This document shows, piece by piece, positions 15,807-23,533 of a DNA stretch of 64,000 bases. Location of the stretch: the NCBI GenBank assembly GCA_004340125.1, contig SLUK01000010.1, forward strand, positions 1 through 64,000. Reading direction: 5' to 3'. The DNA is from Harryflintia acetispora. GTDB lineage: Bacteria; Bacillota; Clostridia; Oscillospirales; Ruminococcaceae. A program made the position numbers and the translations under genes. The notes under the pieces are model-generated. The model saw only the letters and a program-made list of their open reading frames with translations. It was not told the DNA's origin and ran no database searches. Positions within the stretch are counted from its first letter, which is position 1; each line of letters begins with the position of its first letter.

Positions 15807-17039
15807 ATGACGCTACGCGAGGATGCAAACCGGATCGTTTCCGATGCGATCACGGCCGCCCTGCCCGACACGGCGGTGAAGAAGGCGCTGGAGGGCCGCT
15901 CCTTCGGCCCGGGCCGGCTGGTGCTGGTGGCCCTGGGCAAGGCCGGCTGGCAGATGGCCAGGAGCGCTTACGACCTGCTGGGCGAGCGAATCGAGGCGGG
16001 CGTGGTGGTCACCAAGTACCAGCACGCGAAAGGCCCGATCGGGAATTTCAAGATCGTCGAAGCCGGGCACCCGGTGCCGGACGAGAACTCCTTCTCGGGG
16101 ACCCGGGCGGCCATCGACCTGGTGCGCGACCTCGGGGAGGACGACACGGTGCTCTTCCTGGTTTCGGGCGGCGGGTCCGCCCTGTTCGAGCAGCCGCTGA
16201 TCTCCCCCGAGGAGCTGCAAGGCCTGACCGGCCAGCTGCTGGCCTGCGGGGCGGACATCGTCGAGATGAACACCATCCGCAAGCGTTTCTCGGCCGTCAA
16301 GGGCGGGCGCTTTGCACAGATCTGCGCCCCGGCGAAGGTCTTCTCGATCGTGCTCTCGGATATCATCGGCGACCCGCTGGACATGATCGCCTCCGGTCCG
16401 GCCTATCCCGACAGCTCGACGAGTGATCAGGCCCGGGAGATCGCCCGCAAATATAACCTCACCCTCACCCCCAAGATGGAGGAGCTGCTGCTCCAGGAGA
16501 CCCCCAAGGAGCTGCACAACGTCGAGACGCACATCACCGGCAGCGTGCGCCAGCTCTGCCGCGCGGCCGCAAAGTGCTGCGAGGAGCTGGGGTATGAACC
16601 GCACATCCTCACCGCCAGCCTCTGCTGCGAGGCGAGGGAGGCGGGCAGCTTCCTCTCGTCCATCGCGCAGTACCACCAGGACTGCGACCACTCGCTGGCC
16701 TTCATCGCCGGCGGCGAGACGGTGGTCCACCTGACCGGCAAGGGCCTGGGCGGGCGCAACCAGGAGCTGGCCCTCGCGGGCGCCGCCGGGATTGCCGGCC
16801 TGCCCGCCACCGCGCTCTTCTCGGTCGGCTCGGATGGGACCGACGGCCCCACCGATGCGGCGGGCGGCTATGTGGACAACACCACCTTTGAAACACTGAA
16901 AGAGGCCGGGACCGACGTCTTCGAGGTGCTGCGCCAAAACGATTCCTACCACGCGCTCGAGCGCTGCGGCGGCCTGATCAGGACCGGCGCCACCGGCACC
17001 AATGTCAACGACGTGGCGGTGCTGCTGCTGCGCCGCTGA
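15807..17039 (+). CDS. glycerate 2-kinase, MOFRL/DUF4147 family
   Basis: A 410-residue class II glycerate kinase (GckA-like) that phosphorylates D-glycerate to 2-phosphoglycerate with ATP. Recognisable parts are VLVALGKAGWQMA, the VSGGGSALFEQP loop, MNTIRKRFSAVKGGR and the C-terminal MOFRL signature GGRNQELAL followed by SVGSDGTDGPTDAAGG. It is transcribed alone from the GntR-operator promoter and ends in a strong terminator, but the shared operator ties it to the LarA-UxaA-GntP operon downstream. The product feeds lower glycolysis, so the regulon may yield glycerate or use it as substrate. Confidence 0.9.
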   Translation: MTLREDANRIVSDAITAALPDTAVKKALEGRSFGPGRLVLVALGKAGWQMARSAYDLLGERIEAGVVVTKYQHAKGPIGNFKIVEAGHPVPDENSFSGTRAAIDLVRDLGEDDTVLFLVSGGGSALFEQPLISPEELQGLTGQLLACGADIVEMNTIRKRFSAVKGGRFAQICAPAKVFSIVLSDIIGDPLDMIASGPAYPDSSTSDQAREIARKYNLTLTPKMEELLLQETPKELHNVETHITGSVRQLCRAAAKCCEELGYEPHILTASLCCEAREAGSFLSSIAQYHQDCDHSLAFIAGGETVVHLTGKGLGGRNQELALAGAAGIAGLPATALFSVGSDGTDGPTDAAGGYVDNTTFETLKEAGTDVFEVLRQNDSYHALERCGGLIRTGATGTNVNDVAVLLLRR

Positions 17040-17066
17040 GTGGAAAAATCCGTGCTTTGAAACAGA

Positions 17067-17100
17067 AAAAATCCTCCCGCTGCGGCGGGGGGATTTTTTT
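17067..17100 (+). terminator. terminator of the glycerate kinase gene
   Basis: AAAAAATCCTCCCGC and GCGGGGGGATTTTTTT enclose a TGCG loop, followed directly by T residues. Confidence 0.9.
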
Positions 17101-17150
17101 GTCGTCTGCGGGCGGTATTATTAACAATTTATTCATGATTAATTTGTGTA

Positions 17151-17169
17151 TTTAGACAAAAAGTCTAAA
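17151..17169. promoter_or_regulatory. inverted repeat upstream of the larA-type promoter
   Basis: TTTAGAC (17151-17157) and GTCTAAA (17163-17169) are perfect inverted arms around five A residues. They end 17 bases upstream of the -35 element at 17186, a position suited to an activator or a second regulator. Confidence 0.45.
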
Positions 17170-17185
17170 TTTAGGAGAAAACGAA

Positions 17186-17250
17186 TTGACTTTATGTCGA
17201 ATTTGGAATATCCTATTTTTGGATTAAATATATTGTATACATCATACAAG
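17186..17250 (+). promoter_or_regulatory. promoter plus GntR-type operator for the larA-uxaA-gntP operon
   Basis: TTGACT (17186-17191), 17 bases, TATCCT (17209-17214). Just downstream, at about 17232-17249, lies TTGTATACATCATACAAG: it contains TTGTATACAT and also TTGTAT/ATACAA arms around five bases. It matches the palindrome before the glycerate kinase gene and would act as a roadblock or start-site operator. Confidence 0.7.
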
Positions 17251-17277
17251 CTATTGATGCTTTGCAGGAGGTTCAGG

Positions 17278-18555
17278 ATGAAGACCATCAACATTCCCTA
17301 TTACACTTCGAGTCTTCCGCTTCACATCGAAGAAGCGCATCTCGCCGCGGTGATCACCGCCAAGATGCACGAATACGACCCCGGCAAGAGCGAAGAGGAG
17401 CTGGTGCGCGCGGCTCTGCAAAACCCCATCGGCACGCCCCGGCTGCGCGAGCTGGCGAAGGGCAAGCGCAAGGTGGTGCTGGTCACGAGCGACCACACCC
17501 GTGCGGTCCCCAGCAAGATCACCCTGCCGATCCTGCTCGCGGAGATCCGCGAGGGGAACCCCGAGGCGGACATCACCATCCTGATCGCGACCGGGCTGCA
17601 CCGGGCCACGACCGAGGCGGAGCAGCGCAAGATGTTCGGCGATCAGATCGTGGACAACGAGAAGATCGCCATCAACGACGCCTTTCAGCCCGAGGACTTT
17701 ACCTACGTCTGCGCCCTCCCCTCGGGGGCGGGCTTCCAGTGCAACAAGCTGGCGGTCGAATGCGACCTGCTGCTGACCGAAGGGTTCATCGAGCCGCACT
17801 TCTTCGCCGGCTTCTCGGGCGGGCGAAAGAGCATCCTCCCGGGGATCTGCTCCCAGGAGACGGTCAACGAGAACCACTCCTTCAAGGCGATCGCCTCGCC
17901 CTACTCCACCACCGGGGTGCTGGAGCACAACCCGATCCACGAGGATATGATCTTCGCCGCGCGCAAGGTCAACGTGCAGTTCACCTTCAACGTCGCGCTG
18001 GATGGGAAAAAGAAGATCGTTGCCGCCTTCGCCGGGGACCTCGAGGAGTCCCACGCCAAGGGGGTCGAATTCATCCGCGAGATGTCCCAGTGCCCGAGTA
18101 TCACCGGCGACATCGTGATCACCTCCAACGGCGGGTATCCGCTGGACCAGAACCTCTACCAGTCGCCCAAGGCGGTCGCCACCGCCGAGGCCTGCGCCGG
18201 GGAGGATGGGGTGATCATCATGTGCTGCTCCTGCTTTGACGGGATGGGCGGCACCCACTTTGAAAAGCTGATCGTCGCGGGGACCCCCGAGGAGATCGAG
18301 GCGGACCTCTCGAAGATTCCGCCCAAGGAGACCATCCCCGAGCAGTGGTGCGCGCAGATCTACTCGCGCATCCTCAAAAAGCACAAGGTCATCCTGGTGA
18401 CCACCTACCTGGATCACGAACTGGTCAAAAAGGCCAATATGATCCCGGCCTCCAGCCCCGACGAGGCGCTGGCCATGGCGCGGGAGATGAAGGGCCAGGA
18501 CGCGAAGGTGGTCGTCATCCCGGACGGCGTTTCGGTACTGGCGGTCAAAGAGTAA
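17278..18555 (+). CDS. LarA-family nickel-pincer racemase/epimerase
   Basis: A 425-residue LarA-family protein (Lactiplantibacillus LarA: 424). All residues known in LarA fall at the same numbers: Asp72 and Arg75 in TSDHTR, His108 in TGLHRA, His174 in IEPHFFAG, Lys184 in GGRKS (covalent link to the nickel-pincer nucleotide) and His200 in NENHS. It should therefore bind the cofactor and invert a carbon bearing a hydroxyl next to a carboxylate. Family members act on lactate, malate and other hydroxyacids, some reportedly on aldonates. Neighbouring UxaA and GntP genes favour a sugar acid over lactate. The cofactor-making genes larB, larC and larE are not in the window. Start chosen at 17278 after GCAGGAGG. 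Confidence 0.88.
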   Translation: MKTINIPYYTSSLPLHIEEAHLAAVITAKMHEYDPGKSEEELVRAALQNPIGTPRLRELAKGKRKVVLVTSDHTRAVPSKITLPILLAEIREGNPEADITILIATGLHRATTEAEQRKMFGDQIVDNEKIAINDAFQPEDFTYVCALPSGAGFQCNKLAVECDLLLTEGFIEPHFFAGFSGGRKSILPGICSQETVNENHSFKAIASPYSTTGVLEHNPIHEDMIFAARKVNVQFTFNVALDGKKKIVAAFAGDLEESHAKGVEFIREMSQCPSITGDIVITSNGGYPLDQNLYQSPKAVATAEACAGEDGVIIMCCSCFDGMGGTHFEKLIVAGTPEEIEADLSKIPPKETIPEQWCAQIYSRILKKHKVILVTTYLDHELVKKANMIPASSPDEALAMAREMKGQDAKVVVIPDGVSVLAVKE

Positions 18556-18580
18556 CTATTATCAAGCGGGAAAGGAAGCG

Positions 18581-18883
18581 ATGGCTATGGCGCTGAATCT
18601 GGCGCTCAAGGTTCACGATCAGGACAACGTGGCGACCATCTTCGCCAATGGGATTGTCGACGGCACAAAGGTGGAAGTGCGCGACAAGAAGGGGCAAAGC
18701 GAGATCATCACCGTGCACGGCGACGTGCCCTACGGGCACAAGATCGCCCTGTGCGACATCCATAAGGGCGAGCAGATCACCAAGTACGGCGAGGAGATCG
18801 GCGTCGCCACCGCCGAAATTGGGAAGGGCGACTACGTGCATGTGCACAACCTGGACAGCATGCGCGGGCGCGGCGATCTGTAA
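18581..18883 (+). CDS. UxaA-family altronate dehydratase-like small subunit (SAF domain)
   Basis: A 100-residue protein equal to the N-terminal SAF-type domain of altronate (UxaA) and galactarate dehydratases, here as a separate subunit as in SuyA/SuyB-type sulfolactate lyases. It carries the beta-rich motif HGDVPYGHKIALCDI and the repeated KGDYVHVHNL ending usual for the family. The large subunit follows 16 bases later behind TAAGGAGGG. The pair forms an iron-dependent hydro-lyase (or C-S lyase) for a hydroxyacid; substrate not decided. Sits directly after the LarA-type gene, suggesting it dehydrates the epimer made by that enzyme. Confidence 0.85.
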   Translation: MAMALNLALKVHDQDNVATIFANGIVDGTKVEVRDKKGQSEIITVHGDVPYGHKIALCDIHKGEQITKYGEEIGVATAEIGKGDYVHVHNLDSMRGRGDL

Positions 18884-18899
18884 GGAGGGATCAGAGGCT

Positions 18900-20063
18900 A
18901 TGGAATTTTTAGGATACAAACGGGCAAACGGCAAGGTCGGCTCCCGCAACCACGTTGCGGTAATCCCCAGCGTCATCTGCGCCAACGACGTGGCGCAGGC
19001 CATCGTCGGCCAGGTGCAGGGGACGGTCGGCTACTTCCACCACCAGGGCTGCTGCCAGCTGCCGCCCGACCTGGACCGGGTGACCGACACCCTCTGCGCG
19101 CTCGGCTGCTCGCCCAACGTGGGCGCGGCGCTCGTCGTCAGCCTCGGCTGCGAGGGGACCGACCACGAGCGGCTGGTGCAGACGATCGCAGAAAGCGGCA
19201 AGCCGGTTGAGATCATCCACATCCAGGAGCTGGGCGGCGCCAGCCGGGCCATCCAGGCGGGGATCGACGCGGCTCAGAAGCTGGTCATCGAAATCTCTAC
19301 CCAGCAGCGCCAGCCGGTCGACATCTCCAACGTGGTGATGGCCATCAAGTGCGGCGCGTCCGACACCACCAGCGGCATGGCCTCCAACTGCGTGGTCGGC
19401 TACGTGGCCGACAAGCTGGTGGACCTGGGCGGCACCGTGGTGTTCGGCGAGACCACCGAGTTTCTGGGCGGCGAGCATCTGCTGGCGCGCCGCGCGGTCA
19501 ACAAGGAGGTCGCGGACAAGATATACGAAATTGTGGGCAACATGGAGGCCAGGGCGAAGTCCCTGGGGTGCGACATGCGCAAGGGCCAGCCCACCCCGGG
19601 CAACATCGCGGGGGGCCTGTCCTCCATCGAGGAGAAGAGCCTCGGGGCCATCGTCAAGTCCGGCACCCGCCCGATCCAGGGCGTGCTCGGCTATTCCGAC
19701 ATGGTGACCGACCAGAAGGGCCTCTGGATCAAGGACACCCCCGGCCGCGAGCCGGAAATCCTCACCGGCATGGCCTGCACCGGCGCGCAGTTCATGATGT
19801 TCTCCACCGGGCGGGGCGCCCCGCAGGGCTTCCCCTCGATGCCGGTCATCAAAATCTGCGGCAACCCGAACACCTATGAGCGGATGATCCACGACATGGA
19901 CCTCAACGCCGGGCGGATCATCACGGGTGAAAAAACCATCGAAGAGGTCGGCGAGGAGGCCTTCGCCCTGCTTTTGCGGGTGCTGAACGGCGAGTACACC
20001 AAGAACGAGGCCATCAAGTACTTCAACTCGATCGACATCTACACCATGGGCCCGGTCATTTGA
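18900..20063 (+). CDS. UxaA-family dehydratase large subunit
   Basis: A 387-residue catalytic subunit of the UxaA/GarD/SuyB family. Family markers are FLGYKRANGKVGSRNHVAVIPS split at residue 20, the HHQGCCQ motif with cysteines, LGCEGT, IKCGASDTTSG and the C-terminal GRGAPQGFPSMPVIKICGN stretch. The start is the ATG at 18900, with GGAGGG upstream and the family's MEFLGY N terminus; a frame reaching 18648 only overlaps the small subunit in another phase. With the small subunit it should remove water from an aldonate or aldarate. No aldolase or KDG kinase is near, so later steps must be encoded elsewhere. Confidence 0.88.
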   Translation: MEFLGYKRANGKVGSRNHVAVIPSVICANDVAQAIVGQVQGTVGYFHHQGCCQLPPDLDRVTDTLCALGCSPNVGAALVVSLGCEGTDHERLVQTIAESGKPVEIIHIQELGGASRAIQAGIDAAQKLVIEISTQQRQPVDISNVVMAIKCGASDTTSGMASNCVVGYVADKLVDLGGTVVFGETTEFLGGEHLLARRAVNKEVADKIYEIVGNMEARAKSLGCDMRKGQPTPGNIAGGLSSIEEKSLGAIVKSGTRPIQGVLGYSDMVTDQKGLWIKDTPGREPEILTGMACTGAQFMMFSTGRGAPQGFPSMPVIKICGNPNTYERMIHDMDLNAGRIITGEKTIEEVGEEAFALLLRVLNGEYTKNEAIKYFNSIDIYTMGPVI

Positions 20064-20158
20064 TTTTCGTTTTCCCGGTCCCGGCAGGGGCGAGCGCGCC
20101 GGGGCCACGCAATACATATCCTATCCCACCACCCTAAAATTAAGGAGGAGAGTAGTTT

Positions 20159-21583
20159 ATGAATCCCGTAATCGCAATGCTAATCGGCGTCATCGTGATG
20201 ATGGTCCTCATCATCTTTACCCGTATGCACGCCTTCCCCTCGCTGATCATTTCAGCGATTCTGATCGGCATCCTGTCCGGCGTTCCGCTGGGCGAATCCA
20301 TTTCCACCGTGACCTCCGGCTTCGGCGGCACGATGGCAAGTATAGGCATCGTCATCGGCTTCGGATGCATCATGGGCATCTTTTTGGAGAAGAGCGGCGC
20401 GGCCAAGCGCATGGCCTTGACCATCCTCAAGATGGTCGGCGTCAAGCGCGCGGACGTGGTGCTGGGCCTGACCGGCTTCGTGGTCTCCATCCCGGTGTTC
20501 TGTGACTCCGGCTTCGTCATCCTTTCTTCCCTGGCCAAGGAGTTCTCCCGCCTGACCAAGAAATCCATGGTCGGACTGGGCGGCATCCTGGGCATGGGCC
20601 TTTACATCACCCACTTCATGGTTCCCCCGACCCCCGGCCCGCTGGCCGTGGTCGGCACCTTCCAGCAGGAAGGCCTGGCGGTGGACCTCGGTATGTTCAT
20701 CATCTACGGGCTGCTCCTGTCCATCCCGCTGTTCATCTTCTCGGTCTTCCTCTTCCGCTGGTTCGGCAACAAGTATCCGCAGTTCGTCGTTCCCAGCGAG
20801 ATCGACCGCAGCAAATACACCGAAGCGCAGCTCAAGGTCCTGGATATGATCGAAGCGAAGACCAACGCCGGCAAGGAGCTGGAAAACAGCGACTTCGAGG
20901 CATTGCTGAGCACCGAGAAGCTCCCGGGCGCCGGGATCTCCTTCACCATCCTGCTTCTGCCGGTGGTCCTGATCCTCTGCAACACCATCGTCGGGCAGAT
21001 CGCTTCCCTCGAGGGGACCATGCTCGCCTCGATCGTTACCTTCCTCGGCAACCCCGTCATCGCGCTGTTCATCTCCCTGTGCCTGGGCGCGTTCGTCCTG
21101 GCCAAGGACCTGCCGAATAAGATCGTCAACGACATGATGAACCTGGCGCTCAAAGACGCCGGCCCGATCATCTGCATCACCGCCGCCGGCGGCGCCCTGG
21201 GCGCGGTCGTCAAGGCGACCGGCGCTGCGCAGATCATGGCCGACGGGATCGTCGCCATCGGTATCCCCGGCATCCTGGTCCCGCTGCTCATCGGCTGCAT
21301 CATGCGCTTCCCGCAGGGCTCCGGCACCACCGCTATGATCACCGGCTCGGCCATCATCGCCCCGATGGTTCTCACCCTGGGGATCAACCCCTACCTCGCG
21401 GGCCTGGCCGTCTGTCTGACCGCGATGTGCCCCTCGTTCCTCAACGACAGCTATTTCCACGTCGTCACCAACTTCAGCGGCATGGACATCAAGACCAGCC
21501 TCAAGACCTGGACCATGGGTTCGATCGCCGTCCCGGTCTTCGGCTCGATCATCATCTGCATTCTCAGCATATTCTTCCATTAA
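20159..21583 (+). CDS. GntP-family sugar-acid/hydroxyacid permease
   Basis: A 474-residue transporter with about twelve membrane segments and GntP-family marks: the IPVFCDSGFVILSSLAK helix and HFMVPPTPGPLAVVG, which forms the substrate region in gluconate permeases. GntP-family proteins bring in gluconate, other aldonates, glycerate or D-serine with protons. It is the last gene of the larA-uxaA operon, behind TTAAGGAGGAGAG, and presumably imports the substrate of those enzymes. A terminator follows at 21646. An acidic loop around residues 220-260 (KYTEAQLKVLDMIEAKTNAG) is longer than in enterobacterial GntP. Confidence 0.9.
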   Translation: MNPVIAMLIGVIVMMVLIIFTRMHAFPSLIISAILIGILSGVPLGESISTVTSGFGGTMASIGIVIGFGCIMGIFLEKSGAAKRMALTILKMVGVKRADVVLGLTGFVVSIPVFCDSGFVILSSLAKEFSRLTKKSMVGLGGILGMGLYITHFMVPPTPGPLAVVGTFQQEGLAVDLGMFIIYGLLLSIPLFIFSVFLFRWFGNKYPQFVVPSEIDRSKYTEAQLKVLDMIEAKTNAGKELENSDFEALLSTEKLPGAGISFTILLLPVVLILCNTIVGQIASLEGTMLASIVTFLGNPVIALFISLCLGAFVLAKDLPNKIVNDMMNLALKDAGPIICITAAGGALGAVVKATGAAQIMADGIVAIGIPGILVPLLIGCIMRFPQGSGTTAMITGSAIIAPMVLTLGINPYLAGLAVCLTAMCPSFLNDSYFHVVTNFSGMDIKTSLKTWTMGSIAVPVFGSIIICILSIFFH

Positions 21584-21645
21584 GAGTACCTTCCTGTTGG
21601 GATAGGAGGATACGTATTTTGTGCCACCCTCCCGGATGACACAAA

Positions 21646-21674
21646 TGCGCCCCCGGCTTTTCGCCGGGGGCGCA
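21646..21674. terminator. terminator between gntP-type and gntR genes
   Basis: TGCGCCCCCGGC and GCCGGGGGCGCA enclose a short TTTTC loop, followed by TACTTATT. It lies between two convergent genes and may serve both. Confidence 0.75.
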
Positions 21675-21699
21675 TACTTATTGTCAAGCCATAGAACGG

Positions 21700-22386
21700 T
21701 TACCGTTTGTCCTCCGCCTGCTGTTTCTTCTTTTCCAGGTATTCGAGGATCTTCTCCTTGGCAAGCTCGAGATGGTGCTGGTTGGCGCGGTTGGCCTCCT
21801 CCAGCGCGCCGGTGAGGATGCAGTGCACGATCTCCCTGTGCTCCTCGACCGACTCGTCGAAGCGCTGCTGCCCGATCAGGGAATAGATGCGGAACTGCTG
21901 GATCATGGTGTGCACCTTCTGGTAGCTCTCCTCGAGCAGCCGGTTGCCGCCCAGGGTGATGAACAGGTTGTGCAGCTGGGTATCCAACTCGATATAGTGC
22001 TTGAGGCGGCCCTCGCTATGGGCGCGGGTCAGCTCGTCCACATAGCGCAGCAGCTCCTCCTTGTATTCGGGGGTCAGGTTCTTGCCCGAGTGCAGGATGG
22101 CGTAGGATTCCATCATCAGCCGCAGATCGAAGACCTCCTCGATGTCGCGCAGGGTGAACTCCTTGACGAAGACCCCTTTGTTCGGGATGTCCACCACCAG
22201 CCCGTCCCCGGCCAGCTGCCGCAGCGCCTCGCGGATCGGGGAGCGGCTGACGCTCAGGCGGTTCGCCAGCTCCTTCTCCTGCAGCCACTGCCCGGGCTGG
22301 TAGGCGCCGCCGCAGATTTCCTCCTTGAGTATCTGATAGACCTGATCCTTGATGGTGCTGGCGATGGGACGATGGACGATGGCCAT
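21700..22386 (-). CDS. GntR-family regulator, FCD subfamily
   Basis: A 228-residue regulator: winged helix-turn-helix at residues about 10-75 (ELANRLSVSRSPIREALRQL is the recognition region) and an all-helical FCD ligand-binding domain at about 85-215 with the acidic/His residues that hold a metal and a carboxylate effector. It is convergent with the larA-uxaA-gntP operon. Two TTGTATACAA-type operators at 15731 and 17232 match the known GntR operator, so it probably represses the glycerate kinase gene and the operon until a sugar acid binds. No such operator was found in front of its own gene. Confidence 0.88.
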   Translation of the reverse strand: MAIVHRPIASTIKDQVYQILKEEICGGAYQPGQWLQEKELANRLSVSRSPIREALRQLAGDGLVVDIPNKGVFVKEFTLRDIEEVFDLRLMMESYAILHSGKNLTPEYKEELLRYVDELTRAHSEGRLKHYIELDTQLHNLFITLGGNRLLEESYQKVHTMIQQFRIYSLIGQQRFDESVEEHREIVHCILTGALEEANRANQHHLELAKEKILEYLEKKKQQAEDKR

Positions 22387-22501
22387 GATTTTGGGCTCCT
22401 TTTCGCGGTTAGCTTTTGAATTGATTGTAAAAGATATAAGCTATTATATCACATTTTACAAATCCTGCGCGAGGGGTTACAATAGCTTTATAAAAATTTC
22501 T

Positions 22502-22520
22502 ATGGCCGACCTACGGCCAT
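22502..22520. repeat. hairpin in the leader of the AEC transporter gene
   Basis: ATGGCCG (22502-22508) and CGGCCAT (22514-22520) are perfect arms around ACCTA, 38 bases before the start codon at 22559. No T-run follows, so it is not an ordinary terminator. Confidence 0.4.
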
Positions 22521-22558
22521 GGCTGTTTACCAGTAAAATTTAGTAGAGGGGATGTCCC

Positions 22559-23479
22559 ATGGGCGCGGTACTGCTCAAAGCGCTCTCCTTCGTGCTGCTG
22601 ATCGCGGCGGGTTTCCTGCTCCGGCGCGCGGGGCTCTTCGGAGAGCGCGACTACCAAATTCTCGTCAGGATCGTGATGAACCTGACCCTGCCCGCGGCGG
22701 TGATTACCAACTTCGCCGGGCTCGAGCTCAGCGGCGCCCTGCTCTTCGTGGTGCTGCTCGGGCTCCTCTCCAACCTCGCCTTGTTCGGGCTGGGCTGGTG
22801 GCGCAGCCGCAGCAAGCCGGCCGGCCAGCGCGCCTTTTCGATGATGAACCTGCCCGGTTATAACATCGGCACTTTCGCCATGCCCTATATGCAGAGCTTT
22901 CTCGGCCACGGCGGGGTGGTGATCGCCTGCCTGTTCGACACCGGGAACGCCATCATGTGCACCGGCGGCTCCTACGCGCTCTGCACCGCCGCCATAGGCG
23001 GCGACGGCGGCCGCCCCCGGCTGCGCGATACGCTCAAAAAGCTCTTCACCTCGGTGCCGTTCGACGTCTACCTCTTTTTGCTCGCCTATTCGGCGCTGGG
23101 GCTCAAGGTCCCGCAGGTCGCCCTCACCCTGCTCGCCCCCTTGAACGCCGCCAACCCGGGGCTGGCCATGCTGATGATCGGGCTGATGTTCCGGTGGGAA
23201 TCGAAGCCCGGCTACCTGCGCGCGGCCCTGTCGGTGGTACTGACGCGCAACCTCTTCGCGCTGCTCGTCGCACTGGGGATTTATTTCTTCGCCCCCTTCC
23301 CTCTGGAGATCAAGCAGGTGGTGGCGGTGATCCTCTTCGCGCCCATCTCGGTGATCGCTCCGGCCTTTACCGAGCGCTGCGGCGGCGACGCGGGGCTGGC
23401 GGGATTCACAAATTCCCTGTCCATCGTGGTCAGCCTTCTGATGATGACCGGTCTCATGCTGACGTTGGGGATCGCCTGA
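22559..23479 (+). CDS. AEC-family transporter (auxin efflux carrier type)
   Basis: A 306-residue membrane protein with about ten hydrophobic segments, typical of AEC permeases (the family of MdcF, malonate and malate carriers). It starts MGAVLLKALSFVLLIAAGF and has the conserved NLTLPAAVITNF and GNAIMCTGGSYAL segments that interrupt the helices. The start follows AGAGGGGATG. It stands alone between the divergent GntR gene and a terminator. It likely moves an organic acid; control by the adjacent GntR protein is possible but no operator copy was found before it. A second AEC gene lies at 45891-46880. Confidence 0.85.
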   Translation: MGAVLLKALSFVLLIAAGFLLRRAGLFGERDYQILVRIVMNLTLPAAVITNFAGLELSGALLFVVLLGLLSNLALFGLGWWRSRSKPAGQRAFSMMNLPGYNIGTFAMPYMQSFLGHGGVVIACLFDTGNAIMCTGGSYALCTAAIGGDGGRPRLRDTLKKLFTSVPFDVYLFLLAYSALGLKVPQVALTLLAPLNAANPGLAMLMIGLMFRWESKPGYLRAALSVVLTRNLFALLVALGIYFFAPFPLEIKQVVAVILFAPISVIAPAFTERCGGDAGLAGFTNSLSIVVSLLMMTGLMLTLGIA

Positions 23480-23491
23480 ACTCTTAACATG

Positions 23492-23524
23492 AAAACGGGA
23501 GGGCCGTGCGGCCCTCCCGTTTAT
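23492..23524. terminator. bidirectional terminator, AEC gene and rhamnosidase gene
   Basis: AAACGGGAGGGCC and GGCCCTCCCGTTT enclose a GTGC loop, A- and T-rich flanks on both sides, between convergent genes. Confidence 0.9.
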
Positions 23525-23533
23525 TGATTCCCG

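Noticed and set aside
21604..21700. Possible small gene after gntP starting at a GTG behind TAGGAGG
   Set aside because: The frame runs through the terminator hairpin and gives no protein-like sequence.
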